This document shows, piece after piece, positions 31,173 through 41,419 of a DNA stretch of 64,000 bases. Where the stretch lies: assembly GCA_949316235.1 (NCBI GenBank), contig OX438741.1:18849124-18913123 (forward strand). The letters are read 5' to 3'. The stretch's first letter is position 1. Each line of letters begins with the position of its first letter. The notes under the pieces are model-generated. The model worked only from the letters and a program-made list of their open reading frames with translations, was not told where the DNA came from and searched no databases. Source of the stretch: Oegoconia quadripuncta. Taxonomy: Eukaryota; Arthropoda; Insecta; Lepidoptera; Autostichidae. A program made the translations under genes and the position numbers.

Positions 31173-33425
31173 AAATCTTTCAAATTAAAAAAGTTAAAAA
31201 TACAAATAAATTTAAATTCAGTAACTGGGCCACGAAAGGGATTCGAATAAGTAGAGATAAGTTGTTTCAGCTCTATGAAGATAGGACAATTAGGCAGGGT
31301 GACCTAGAGTTCTGCGAATTTGTTAAAAATTATTCAAAAATATTTAAAAAAGTTTGTACTGCTGCTAAGTCCAGATACATTAGTAATATTGTAAATATTG
31401 CTGATAACAAGATTAAAGCAGTCTGGAAGGTTATAAATAGGGAAACGTCATGTGTTAAACCACGTGACAATGGATATTCAATTAAAATTAATAATAGACT
31501 TATCAATCGCGATATAGAAGTAGCTCAGCATTTTGAAAATTTTTTTGTAAATATTCCAGTCAAAACTACTGAAATACTAGATTCATCACCAAATCGTGCT
31601 AAATCATTGATGGTAACTAATGTAAAAAAATGCCACACTATTTTTAAATTTAGGTATGTTGACCCTCTCGAAGTTATAAAGGCTTTCAAAACGCTAAAGT
31701 TAAAAAAAGCTGAAGATGTCTGGGGCATGTCGGTAAAGCTGTTGAGTCATATTGTTACTACGATCGCTCCTTACTTAGCCTTAATTTTCAATGCGAGTAT
31801 TGATCAAGGTGTCTTTCCTGAACTGATGAAACATAGTAAGGTTGTACCTCTCTTTAAATCAGGATGTAAAAACGATCTCAATAATTACAGGCCCATCTCC
31901 ATTCTACCTGTACTTAGTAAAATTTTTGAGAAACTTATTCTGGGTCATTTCAATACAAATGGACTACTACATGATAAACAGTTTGGCTTTACTAACGGTC
32001 GCTCGACAACGGATGCTGGTGTAGCTCTAATTAAAAATATTTATAATGCCTGGGAAGATCGCAGCGATGCAATCGGTGTGTTTTGCGATCTTTCAAAGGC
32101 ATTCGATTGTGTGGATCACAAAACGCTTTTATTTAAATTAGAACATTATGGGGTGCACGGCAAAGCCCTCGACTTATTAACTTCTTATTTAGAAAATAGA
32201 ATTCAAAAAGTTCAAGTAAATCTGGAAAAATCTTCAGGATCTTTTGTGAAAATGGGAGTGCCTCAAGGATCAATTCTGGGTCCTTTTATGTTTTTAGTTT
32301 ATATTAACGACTTGCCTTATTTAGTTCGGAACCTGGTTGATATTGTGTTGTTTGCTGATGACACTTCATTTATATTCAAAATAAAGAGAGGGTCGAATGA
32401 TATTGACGATGTAAACGATACTCTTTCACAGGTTTCGAACTGGTTTACTGTGAATAATTTAGTCCTAAATGCTAAGAAAACCAAATGTATTAAGTTTTCC
32501 TTACCTAATGTAAGGCAGGGGGAAAACAACCTAAAGTTAAATAGTGAAGCATTGGAATTTGTTGAGAACACTGTTTTTCTTGGCATCACTTTGGACTCCA
32601 CACTACAGTGGGGGTCGCATATTGAGACACTTGCGAGCAGGCTCAGTTCAGCTGCTTATGCTGTTCGTAAGATTAGACAACTTACTGACATTAAAACAGC
32701 GAGGCTCGTTTATTTTAGCTACTTTCATAGCATTATGTCTTATGGTATACTACTGTGGGGTAGGGCTGCAGATATTCAAACAATATTTGTTCTACAAAAA
32801 AGAGCAATCAGAGCAATATATAATTTACGCTGCCGTGATTCTCTAAGAGAACTGTTTAAAGAAATAAGTATTTTAACTGTTGCATCTCAATATATATATG
32901 ACAGTATAATGTATGTACGCAAAAATATATGCCTATTTCGTAAACATTCTGATAATCATAATTTGAATACTAGAAACAAAAATAAAATTGAAATTCCACA
33001 ATTTAGACTTAGCAAGGTTAGCACATCCTTTGTGGGACACAGCATACGCTTTTACAATAAAATACCAGAACATGTATTGAGTTTAACAGAGCAGAAATTT
33101 AAACGCCACATTAAAGAAACTCTGTGTAAGAAGGGTTATTACAGGATAGATGATTATTTAGGCGATAAGGAGGTCTGGTGTTAGCTGGTCGTTATGTTAA
33201 TTGCTATTGTTTTGTAATATGTAATATTAAAATGTAATATTATTGTAAAGATGGAAACAAATTGAAAAGATGTGTTGTTGCGGAGTTTCTTGTCGCTTCT
33301 TCTCCCTAACCATAACACCTTGCGAAGCGATGTAGTTTAAAAAAAAATAATAACATGTTGACTTTCAATAAGTGATATTTTTGTATCCTACATTGAATAA
33401 AATATTTTTGATTGATTGATTGATT
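31173..33425 (+). mobile_element. 5'-truncated non-LTR retrotransposon with intact RT
   Basis: 2,253 bp, inserted into LINE-F between the codons for VLPN and RYD, with GAAC present at both edges (31169-31172, 33426-33429). The 5' end is truncated after the endonuclease region. The 3' UTR has a CGGAGTTTCTTGTCGCTTCT block and ends in a (TTGA)n tail. The (TTGA)n tail and RT motifs suggest the CR1/Jockey group; the clade is not resolved. Confidence 0.85.
31175..33184 (+). CDS. LINE reverse transcriptase ORF, 5' truncated
   Basis: RNA-directed DNA polymerase of a non-LTR retrotransposon. The frame is open from the truncation point to the TAG-free end at 33184, about 669 codons; there is no true start because the apparent first codon at 31262 is TTG. 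Counting from 31262: residues about 1-110 are the linker after the lost endonuclease (NWATKGIRISRDK lies just upstream); 205-460 is the RT domain with NNYRPISILP, QFGFTNGRSTTDA, DLSKAFDCVDH (catalytic Asp), PQGSILGP and FADDTS (catalytic Asp pair); the C-terminal region includes YGILLWG and ends YYRIDDYLGDKEVW. All core catalytic residues are present and no stop or frameshift is seen, so the copy is young. Lacking endonuclease and 5' UTR, it is not autonomous. Confidence 0.93.
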   Translation: MFQIKKVKNTNKFKFSNWATKGIRISRDKLFQLYEDRTIRQGDLEFCEFVKNYSKIFKKVCTAAKSRYISNIVNIADNKIKAVWKVINRETSCVKPRDNGYSIKINNRLINRDIEVAQHFENFFVNIPVKTTEILDSSPNRAKSLMVTNVKKCHTIFKFRYVDPLEVIKAFKTLKLKKAEDVWGMSVKLLSHIVTTIAPYLALIFNASIDQGVFPELMKHSKVVPLFKSGCKNDLNNYRPISILPVLSKIFEKLILGHFNTNGLLHDKQFGFTNGRSTTDAGVALIKNIYNAWEDRSDAIGVFCDLSKAFDCVDHKTLLFKLEHYGVHGKALDLLTSYLENRIQKVQVNLEKSSGSFVKMGVPQGSILGPFMFLVYINDLPYLVRNLVDIVLFADDTSFIFKIKRGSNDIDDVNDTLSQVSNWFTVNNLVLNAKKTKCIKFSLPNVRQGENNLKLNSEALEFVENTVFLGITLDSTLQWGSHIETLASRLSSAAYAVRKIRQLTDIKTARLVYFSYFHSIMSYGILLWGRAADIQTIFVLQKRAIRAIYNLRCRDSLRELFKEISILTVASQYIYDSIMYVRKNICLFRKHSDNHNLNTRNKNKIEIPQFRLSKVSTSFVGHSIRFYNKIPEHVLSLTEQKFKRHIKETLCKKGYYRIDDYLGDKEVWC

Positions 33426-33576
33426 GAACCGATACGATCTGGGAACCTTCAAGAAGCGAGCATATTCCTTCCTTAAAGGCCGGCAACGCCACTGCGGATC
33501 TTCCGTTTCCGTAGATGGTTATGGGCAGCGGTGACACTTACCATCAGGTGCGCCTCTTGCTCGTTTGCCCACCTCT

Positions 33577-33607
<31 letters not shown>

Positions 33608-33670
33608 CGTTATTTTTGATTGAGTAACAAAGAAACAAACAAAAAAACTTTCGCATATAAAATATTAGTC

Positions 33671-34195
33671 GGATGTGACAACGAAAATAAATATTACAGC
33701 CATAGGTTTTATAGCTAGAGGAATGCAAAATGAAGTCTCGCTAGAGGTTAAAATATAAAGGGACAAGGGGATGAGTGAGGCTCAGTCCCTAATGGAAATA
33801 GAATACAACACGGACAGTGCCTGGGGTGCAATGAATCACGTAATTGGAGGTCTGGATATCTTATCGGAAACAGTCAGAATATAATTCAATTGTGGACTCT
33901 GAACAACATGAAAGTACCTATAGATAACTTAGACCTTCACTAAACAAAATAAATTTAAATGTAAAAAATTAGGGACCCGAGACATGGTTCCTTGTAGGTA
34001 GGCAGCATTTGCAAATCGTTGAACAAGAACGTCTAGTGATGTCGATAATATAAAAGCGTTTGGTCCCCAATTTGTACTAGTTTCATTTGTTGCCATGAGC
34101 ACTTGCGGTAAACCGTTTTACACCTACCCACGTGACGAAATTGTCGCTGCTGGGAATCTCACAGTAATTTAAACATAATGAGGAACTAGCAATCT
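33671..34195. other. Gene-free stretch
   Basis: No supported feature. Confidence 0.3.
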
Positions 34196-34540
34196 AACCG
34201 CCTCCGTGGCTCAATGTAAACAACATTGGGTTTACGATTCGGAGATCGCGGGTTCGATCTCCAGCGGGTCCATGTACCTAACATGTTTAAGTACTCGGTT
34301 TGGTTGGTGGTAGGGCATTTTAAATGTCCGCCTGGCTAGCTACCACCATCTTATCTAAATCTGCCGCAAAGCAGCAATGCTATTAAACATTGTTGTGTTC
34401 CGGTTGTCAGAGATAAGATAGCCAGTCCCCCAAATGTGTTGGGGTTTCCGGGTCAGTACGCTTCCACCTTCGACCTCACCTTCACTTAACATCAGTTGTG
34501 ATTGAGGTCAAGTACGAACCCGTCGTGCATCAAAAAAAAA
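34196..34540 (+). mobile_element. SINE-A copy 11, full length
   Basis: Intact A box; B box GGTTCGATCTCCAGCGGG with one change; body and tail complete. Open frames at 34498-34708 run off its tail and are incidental. Confidence 0.93.
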
Positions 34541-34989
34541 TCGTTAATGACTATAAAACAAAGTCGCTATCTGATTGTGCACTTAGTTGTTCTAACCTAC
34601 CTACTGTTTTTGATTCGGATTTTAATTTATGTGATAGTTTATACTTTGTTTCCATTCGCCGAGGAAGTCGCGGGCAAAATGCTAGTTAGAATAAGTAATT
34701 GGATGTGACTCTAATCTCGTCTATTCCTGGTCGAAATAATGACATCATACTCTAAATCATCTGACCGTTTAACCCTAAATTGGCGGGCCTTCAATGAGAT
34801 AAGCAGGGCATATGTCAAACTAACCTAAATACTTAGACGATGAGTCAGGTTTAGACAAATAGATGATTACAGTATTGTTTCTGTGTCCGAAAATAAATGG
34901 CCGGTGAACCCCAGTACATGATCTATTAATGGGTTGTTTGCCTAACACTGGACAGTAGACAGGGGATTACAATCGTACAATTATTTATG
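34541..34989. other. Gene-free stretch
   Basis: No supported feature. Confidence 0.3.
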
Positions 34990-35177
34990 CATTACTATCC
35001 ATAATTATTTCTTTAGTTGGTAGTATCGTGTACCCTATCTGTTTTTCTATCTACAAATTTCCAATAGCCGTGGGTTGTCTGGAAGAGATCGCTTTTAGTG
35101 ATAAGACCGCCTAATTGTGTTCCATTGTTACCATAAAAAAATATTGTAAATTATTTTGCGCAGTAAAGAGTATTTAA
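34990..35177 (+). mobile_element. LINE-L 3' end
   Basis: Closest to 10447-10648. It keeps GGAAGAGATCGCTTTTAGTG and GCGCAGTAAAGAGTATTT, and a SINE-A follows directly. Confidence 0.82.
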
Positions 35178-35180
35178 AGT

Positions 35181-35484
35181 AAACCGCCTCTATGGCTTAA
35201 TGTAAACAACGTTCGATCCCCAGCGGGGTAAATGTTTAGTACTCGATTTTGTTGGTGGTAGGGCATTTTAAATGTCCGCCTGGCTAGCTACCACCATCTT
35301 ATCTAAATCTGCCGCCAAGGAGCAATGTTAATAGCATTGTTGTGTTCCGGTTGTCAGAGATGAGATAGCCAGTTCCCCAAATATTTGCGTTTCCGGATCA
35401 GTACGCTTCCACCTTCGGCCTTATCTTGACTTAACATCAGGTGTGGTTGAGGTCAAGTGCTAACACGTGGTGCATAAAAAAAAA
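35181..35484 (+). mobile_element. SINE-A copy 12, internal head deletion
   Basis: The A-box half runs straight into GTTCGATCCCCAGCGGGG, missing about 30 bp between the two boxes. Otherwise complete. Confidence 0.9.
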
Positions 35485-35486
35485 TT

Positions 35487-35640
35487 GTATTTACTGCTGA
35501 ATATAGGCTCATAGATTTCCAGAGCGATTGGTTGGAAGTAGCCTGCATCTGGCACTTTCTCGTGACCTTCATCAGACCCTCCATCATCCACCTTGTGAGT
35601 GGACATCCTACGCCGATCTTGACGGTGCGTGGTAATAATA
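35487..35640 (-). mobile_element. LINE-D 3' end fragment
   Basis: Reverse-oriented: TACTGCTGAATATAGGCTC, ATTTCCAGAGCGATTGGTT, GTGAGTGGACATCCTACG. Directly follows the SINE-A poly-A. Confidence 0.75.
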
Positions 35641-35865
35641 GTGAATGTTTAAAAACTGAAGAGAATTAAGCCGTAATTCAACGCTTTTAGGTTGAAAATG
35701 GACAGTTTGTATGTTTTATTTTTGGAACATTACGGCTTACTATACATTTTTATCCTAAATGTATGTAACATGCCTCAAAACAGTTTATCAGGCTACTCGT
35801 ACATCGCCAATTTCAAAACTTTGACAACTCAGGGTGATCATTTGGTTATTCATACAAGTTATTTA

Positions 35866-36289
35866 TTAGGTCCTTACTGTTTAGTAAACCATAGCGTTTT
35901 GTATGAAGAATTTCATTAAGACTGTTTTCTCCATACAAACATTTTTGAAATTTTTTTGGGAACGGCAAATTCAACTTTAGCTAAACTTTGTGTGTATTAT
36001 GTAATCATTAAGTTAAATATAGGCAGTCTTAATTTTTAAAAGTAACCGCTTTATAAAAGTTTCTGCGAATCTAAGAAATAATAAGGGAAGCTCATGAAAA
36101 GAGCTGTGTTCAAGTTTTTTTTATTATGTGATTTAGCTCAGACTTTAAAAAATATTTCATGTGAAACTTTGAAAATATATTCTATTTTCCAAATAAAAAA
36201 CAAATTTGGAAATAGCTATAGAATCGTAGGAGTTGGTACATTATGATTAACGAAGAAAAAAATCTCCAATTTCATAGGTAAAGACCCAA
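35866..36289 (+). mobile_element. Mariner-like MITE (family H), copy 2
   Basis: 424 bp, TA on both sides (35864-35865, 36290-36291). Left end TTAGGTCCTTACTG, right end GGTAAAGACCCAA. No transposase. Confidence 0.88.
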
Positions 36290-36419
36290 TATCAGTATCA
36301 GTGAGAGACAACTATGAATGCTTTGAAAAGCTTACATTTACATGTGGGTGTTGGATACAATAAAAAATATCGACAGTCGACGATAAATTTATAACAAACA
36401 TCCAACCTAATTTATTAGA

Positions 36420-36560
36420 AGTGTGAAAATTTGGATGTTTGTTTATTTGTTCATAAATCAAGGGGAAACGTCTGGATTTGAATAAAATTTGGTACACATA
36501 AACACCCACACAGATTTGCATCGCTTTCCATGTGAGGATTCGCCCTAATCGTGTATGGCT
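36420..36560 (+). mobile_element. Family J fragment
   Basis: GAAAATTTGGATGTTTGTTT, AATCAAGGGGAAACG and TGAATAAAATTTGGTACAC, the first part of the family as at 46215 and 57478. Confidence 0.6.
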
Positions 36561-36683
36561 CATCTTGGCACGGTCCCCATCACCAATTGGAAATCTGACT
36601 TAATACATAATTAGTCAATAATTTGTCAGAATTTGTCTGTCCGCTTCTTTAGACACTTTCGTAAGATACGTTCTTAGTTCTTA

Positions 36684-36903
36684 GACGACCGATTGGTGTA
36701 GTGGATAGTGATACTGTCTACTGTCAGCGAAACCAACGGTTGCGGGTTAGAATCCCGCGAGGGTTAAATGTTTGTGTGATGAATACGAACATTTATTCCC
36801 GAGTGATGGATGTTTATATAAATATTTATGTATGTTTATCCATTATCTAGTATCCATGGCACAAGCTTTGCTTAGTTTGGGACTAGATGATTATTTATTT
36901 AGT
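36684..36903 (+). mobile_element. SINE-B, full length
   Basis: GACGACCGATTGGTGTAGTG head, B-box arm GGGTTAGAATCCCGCGAGGG and complete body. Confidence 0.92.
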
Positions 36904-36968
36904 TATGGAAATCGGTTAAGCCGTTTTGAATATATTTAGCTTTTAATACCATCTTTTACTCCCTTATA

Positions 36969-38008
36969 CAGGGCGTCCCACGGCTATGCCACATGGAGGG
37001 AAAGTACCTTGAATTTTGTAGATGGAACATTTTACTGAAAGAAGACATTATTTTAATTTAAAAAACAATTTAAACTGCATTCATAGATTTTTAAATAAGT
37101 ACATGGTTGAACCGGGAATCGAACCATTTATTTATAAAAAAAAAATACCATGTAGCTTTATCATACCGACCGAAAGGCTTCATCATAAGGATTATTTTTT
37201 GCTAAATAACATATTGTCAGAAATAAAAGGAAGACCATGAATTTTAACATTAGATGTTCAATTTTGTTCAGAAAAATAAAAAGCTGACATTGCCGTAAGG
37301 ACATACAACTGACATTATCATTACTAATACTAATTACCCACTCGAGAAGTATGCATCATTTCCCTATTATAATTTAAGTTCATGATAAAATGATAAAGAG
37401 ATACGTAATTAATAAGTAGGACTATCTCAATGAACATTTTCTTTCCTGGATCGGGACAAATGGACGAAAAAATGGCCGCCGAGATCCCCAGATCTAACCC
37501 CGTTAGATTTTTTTTATGGGGTTATGTAAAAAATTTACTTTACAAGAACCAGTGTCAAAGTATCCACGAGCTACAAACTGAACTTCGACGTATTATTCTA
37601 AATATCCACCACAACATGATCAAAAAATCGACAGGGAGCGAAATAATCAAAAGAGTGCGACTTTGTATTGAACATGATGGGACTCATTTTGAGCATTTAA
37701 TAAATTTGATTAATTTTGTATTAAAAATGTTAAAATTCATGGTCTTCCTTTTATTTCTGACACTATGTTATTTAGCAAAAAATTATCCTTATGATGAAGC
37801 CTTTCGATCGGTATGATAAAGTTACATGGTAATTTTTTTTTATAAATAAAGGGTTCGATTCCCGGTTCAACCATGTACTTATTTAAAAATCTATGAATGC
37901 AGTTTAAATTGTTTTTTAAATTAAAATAATGTCTTCTTTCAGTAAAATGTTCCATCTACAAAATTCAAGGTACTTTCCCTCCATGTGGCATAGCCGTGGG
38001 ACGCCCTG
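36969..38008 (+). mobile_element. Tc1/mariner-type element with ~282-bp TIRs
   Basis: 1,040 bp, bounded by CAGGGCGTCCCACGGCTATG and its complement, with TA duplicated (36967-36968, 38009-38010). The arms 36969-37251 and 37727-38008 are near-identical inverted repeats, so both encode the same 72-codon open frame, which is a by-product. Each arm contains a tRNA B-box-like word (GGTTCGATTCCCGGTTC). A SINE-C end follows at 38011. Confidence 0.88.
37430..37726 (+). pseudogene. Frameshifted transposase C-terminus
   Basis: A DDE transposase remnant of the IS630/Tc1/mariner superfamily. WPPRSPDLTPLDFF is read in one frame at about 37472-37514 and FLWGYVKNLLYKNQCQS in another from about 37508, so a T run at 37508-37515 has changed length. 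The A run at 37467-37472 shows a second shift. The last catalytic acidic residue normally lies in the TPLDFF segment. Later residues (GTHFEHL) match the usual GGHFEH ending. Only the C-terminal part of the enzyme remains. Confidence 0.72.
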
Positions 38009-38010
38009 TA

Positions 38011-38073
38011 TACGAGGGAAGGCCTATATCCCTGCAGTGGGATGTTTACGGGCTGAGATGATGATGATGACTA
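38011..38073 (+). mobile_element. SINE-C end
   Basis: ACGAGGGAAGGCCTATATCC, GATGTTTACGGGCTGA and (GAT)n. TACTCCCTTATA at 36955-36966, left of the TIR element, looks like the preceding piece of the same SINE. Confidence 0.75.
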
Positions 38074-38089
38074 TCTTTTGGCCTAGACA

Positions 38090-38465
38090 ACCTGGACGAT
38101 ATTTAAAAAAAAAAATTAAAGATCATGCCAAAACAACATTAGCAAAAAAAAGGTTATTATAAAATTAGTGAGTACCTGAATGACAAACACGCTTGGTGTA
38201 GTTCGACCAGCTCCCCAAAATTATAAAATTGTATTAGTTATATACTTTATTTAATAAAAAAAGGACAACAATGATCCTTTGGGTTACTTGCGCCGCTTCT
38301 TTTCCCACAGATGATTTCCTTTTCCGATGCGGTAGTAGCTTGGACATACCGACTGACAGTTAAATGCAATAAACTTTTTTTATTTCCAGTAGATTTCAAT
38401 TGATATTCAACAAATGATATCATGTATCTTACGTTGAAATAAATGCTTGAAGTTTGAAATTTGAT
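38090..38465 (+). mobile_element. LINE C-terminus and 3' UTR (RT-LINE relative)
   Basis: One frame reads KKGYYKISEYLNDKHAW, the same ending as the intact RT LINE at 33184. A 3' UTR with GCGCCGCTTCTTTTCCCAC and an AAATGCTTGAAGTTTGAAAT end follows. Confidence 0.65.
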
Positions 38466-39089
38466 ATAGTTCCATCAATGTTGCCGGGTGTTTTCTATAA
38501 TTCCAATTGTTGATACGGACATGACCGATTTTATAAAACCCTGAGAAGAGTGGGTCTTCTAATACAAGTTATTATATAACCTTAAAAGGGGTGTTCCAGC
38601 AAAATATGTAACAAGACTAAATTTAAGAGCAATTAAAACATTTTTATTATTATTTTATATTACTATTGTGTTTTGTCCACTAGGATATTATTACTTACAT
38701 TTCACTGGAAAAGTTAGTGGAAGTACACAATTGCCGTGATATCCAGTCTCAAGTAGGTTTTATCAGTGATAAATATATAAATTTTTGTAGACGCATTAGA
38801 AACTTCTTCGTTTATTCCGGACGGTTGCACGGTGACGGTGTTGCCTTCTGTCACTCGATTTTCGCCAAGTCGTAGCTTTAGTTTTTTTAACTCCCAACGA
38901 AAAACGACGGGTGTTATGTGTTATGAAAGTATAGAAAGGATGCAAAAATAAATATATTGCCAACAAATACGGATAATATAGTAATTATAATTATGCATAT
39001 TTAAATGTATTTGTGGCAAAGAGATTGGGCGTCAGCATTTACTGACAATATGTCATATGGCACTCGACAGCGCTGGTTTTGAGTGCAAC
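38466..39089. other. Gene-free stretch
   Basis: No supported feature. Confidence 0.3.
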
Positions 39090-39560
39090 TTTATATATTG
39101 AAGACGAGGCAGTATGGTTTTAGTATCTTAGCCTTTCCTATTACAAGGAAGAAGAAAACTTCTCTCCTGGGCTTTTTGGCGGGATCTCGGCGAGTGAAGT
39201 TGCATTTTTCTTTATAATTCTTATAATTTGTGCATTCTAACTTTTGAAGCTTAATAATGGCAAAATATTGTGCAGCAAACGTTAGTGATGGTGTAGGTAC
39301 AGGTGAAAGGAAGTGTAAATTAAAGTGCGTAACGGAGCTTTCGGGTTCCCACAAGAAGCCGCCAAAATCTTTTGTAAAGCATTCTGCCACTTTACTGAAG
39401 AATGACTTGACCGTGATTAGACTCTGTATACGCCAAGTATACGACGAATTGACTGAGACTGACTTATAAACTGAAGAAATAAGTGAAATAAAATTTTTCA
39501 CTCGAAACTGGCAGTAATGTCCCTCGACAGTGAGGTTGACTGGTTGCCATCCTCAAAAAT
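39090..39560 (+). repeat. Family Y repeat, longest copy
   Basis: It aligns with 63758-64000 (reverse) from AAGTGTAAATTAAAGTGCGT to AACTGAAGAAATAAG, and partly with 2640-2775. It carries GTATAC-gccaa-GTATAC at 39426-39442. Upstream are GGGCTTTTTGGCGGGATCTC and a 5' part unique to this copy. Confidence 0.65.
39257..39469 (+). CDS. Short ORF in family Y, 70 codons
   Basis: Starts MAKYCAANVSDG and contains a basic middle (ELSGSHKKPPKSFVKHS). The middle of this frame is also readable in the copy at 63758-64000. An alternative frame through the same bases gives NGAFGFPQE then AKIFCKAFCH before a stop, so which frame, if any, was coding is open. No known domain is recognised. Confidence 0.3.
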   Translation: MAKYCAANVSDGVGTGERKCKLKCVTELSGSHKKPPKSFVKHSATLLKNDLTVIRLCIRQVYDELTETDL

Positions 39561-40117
39561 AAGAAGAAGAAGAAGAAGAAAAAAACTTCTTTCTCTCTCC
39601 CTCTTTCACTTACGTTTTAAAAGAAACAAAAACAACACAGGCGCGTTCCCACATTACACTTTTTATCCTTAATCACTTAAAAGCGGAAGGAAAAAATTAA
39701 ATCAAATATTTTAAACTTACGTGTGTGTGTGAGTGTGATGAAAATAAATGCTTGTATAAATATTCGACTAATGCTCATGTCATGAATTTGTACAATGCGG
39801 AACTGGAAGCTTTCATGGATTCCCGTCAGTTAACACATGGTTAGCTCTAGCACACATACAAGTGTAACAATGGTACAAAAGACTAAATGTGGCTGGAGGG
39901 CGTACGTAGCGTGTTCCCCCGAATTTTAGAGGAGGCTTAATTAAATACCGAGCCGCCTTGCCCCCGTCTTTGTTACGAACTGTGTTACGAGTATCTTACA
40001 TGGCATACTTTATAGCTCAGGAGTCGAGGCGGAGGTTTACGGGTAACAAAATGACGCTCTAAACTCGATGTGGAATAGAAAGATAAATATACTTAAAGAA
40101 TGAATATGAGCAGAATA
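39561..40117. other. Gene-free stretch
   Basis: AAGAAGAAGAAG run near 39561-39580 and GTGTGTGTGAGTGTG near 39721-39737. No gene. Confidence 0.35.
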
Positions 40118-40314
40118 TGGGTTTACGAATCGGAGGTCGCGGGTTCGATCCCCACCGGGGTACATATTTAAGTACTCGGTTTGGTTGGTGGTAGGGCATT
40201 TTAAATGTCCGCCTGGCTAGCTACCGCCATCTTATCTAAATCTGCCGCCAAACAGCAATGATAATAGCATTGTTGTGTTCCGGTTGTCAAAGATAAGATA
40301 GCCAGTCCCCCAAA
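40118..40314 (+). mobile_element. SINE-A copy 13, both ends truncated
   Basis: From the B-box arm to GCCAGTCCCCCAAATA. It lacks the LINE-like tail and poly-A. Confidence 0.9.
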
Positions 40315-40433
40315 TAATAAACATATGGATTACGGTTTTCGAAAAACAAATGCATGAGTAAATAGCTGTATGAATTTGAAATTGTAATTCCTAACCAAAG
40401 AGGAGATATTTGAAAGCAAAGTGGCCAGTACGA

Positions 40434-40467
40434 CAAAACGCCAATTTCATATGTATATGTAATACTA
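40434..40467 (+). mobile_element. Family H terminal fragment
   Basis: ACAAAACGCCAATTTCATAT, the inner part of one TIR only. Confidence 0.55.
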
Positions 40468-40544
40468 TTATTTTATAATTTATCGCGCATGAGTACCTAC
40501 ATATGAAAAGCGTTTCTGTCCCGGTCTCGATTGTTTTCAATTGA

Positions 40545-40705
40545 AGGTAGTTAAGCCAAGTCGGGAGCTTACAGGGGCGGCTTATAAAAAACAGTGACTG
40601 TCAGGTGACCACTGGTCTGACACAAATTCACCAATCCACACTGGGCTTGCGTGGTCGATTATGGCCCACAGCCCCTCCCAGTGAGAGGCTGCTATAGAAT
40701 AAATC
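40545..40705 (+). repeat. Family G repeat, copy 3
   Basis: TTACAGGGGCGGCTTATAAA, GGTGACCACTGGTCTGACAC, CCTCCCAGTGAGAGGCTGCT. The last part resembles SINE-C wording (CTTGCGTGGTCGATTATGGC). Confidence 0.6.
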
Positions 40706-40711
40706 ATTTCA

Positions 40712-40810
40712 TCATCATATCAGCCACTTGACGTCCACTGCTGATCACAGGCCTGCACCATAGATTTCCAGAGCGATTGGAAACGGCCTGCGTTGGACGC
40801 GGTATAGCTC
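40712..40810 (-). mobile_element. LINE-D 3' end fragment
   Basis: Reverse-oriented: CATCATATCAGCCACTTGAC, GTCCACTGCTGATCACAGG, ATTTCCAGAGCGATTGGAAA. Confidence 0.75.
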
Positions 40811-41097
40811 CGTCCGTTCCCGGGATCTTAGCAAACCCTGCCCCGCCGTTACCAGGAATATCAGGCCCACTGGAGACTGGGGTCTCGGTCCTTCTTCTGT
40901 CCTTCATAGGGGATTATATACTCTGCGCGAAACCACACGTCCAAGTTATTCAAACTAATAAAATACTAGATAATCTAAAAGTAGCGTGTCAGTCGGGTTT
41001 TTTAATTTGTGTTATACTCGTCATTATCTTAGCTCTTTAGTCTGTGGTCTCTTTCTACCCATACGGGAAACAAGCGTGACTTTATGTATCTATCTTA

Positions 41098-41419
41098 GGC
41101 CAACCAATCTCAATACAAGTCTTGAGGCTGTATCACCCGAGATGCGTCTTAAGCAGTTGACGCTATCTCAAGCTCCGTGCTAATTTATAAACCAATCTTG
41201 AGGTCTACTCAGCTGAGATAACTTCTCAATTATTCGCCTCACCGGCGAAAGAATGATAGTCTTGAGTTTCGTTTATTAATACTCGCACTTCTCAAGTGAG
41301 TTCTGCTTGAGTAAACACATGCTTTTCAAGTCTCAAGTTAGGTTTATTAATCAACACGTTTACTTGAGACCGGTCACAAGACTGTTCTCAATCTTGAGAA
41401 TTGTTTATTAATACGGGCC
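41098..41419 (-). mobile_element. PIF/Harbinger-like MITE (family P), copy 2
   Basis: 322 bp, TTA on both sides (41095-41097, 41420-41422), GGCC at both ends, and the interior collinear with 852-1188 in reverse. Confidence 0.82.

Larger units (their letters stand above)
31084..33602 (+). mobile_element. LINE-F 3' fragment, itself split by the RT LINE
   Basis: The left part 31084-31172 translates in one frame to HFLPRTVTFWNKLPADVLPN. The right part, from about 33429, continues RYDLGTFKKRAYSFLKGRQR, then the 3' UTR and a long A run. Joined, this is the usual WNxLPxxVxPxxYxLGxFKxR ending of the family. The 9-bp flanking repeat AAATCCGTT marks its own insertion into J. Confidence 0.78.
30969..33670 (-). 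mobile_element. Family J copy split by LINE-F
   Basis: The left part 30969-31083 (AAGCTTTCCGCTTGCGGCTT to AAATCCGTT) and the right part 33603-33670 (AAATCCGTT, GATTGAGTAACAAAG, TTCGCATATAAAATATTAGT) are consecutive pieces of one J element. AAATCCGTT is duplicated at the break (31075-31083 and 33603-33611). Confidence 0.7.

Noticed and set aside
31525..32846. ORFs of 60-100 codons in other frames
   Set aside because: Shadows of the LINE reverse transcriptase frame.
37022..37240. 72-codon ORF with a near-identical partner at 37737-37955 on the other strand
   Set aside because: Both lie in the inverted repeats of one transposon, so the duplication reflects the TIRs rather than a gene pair.
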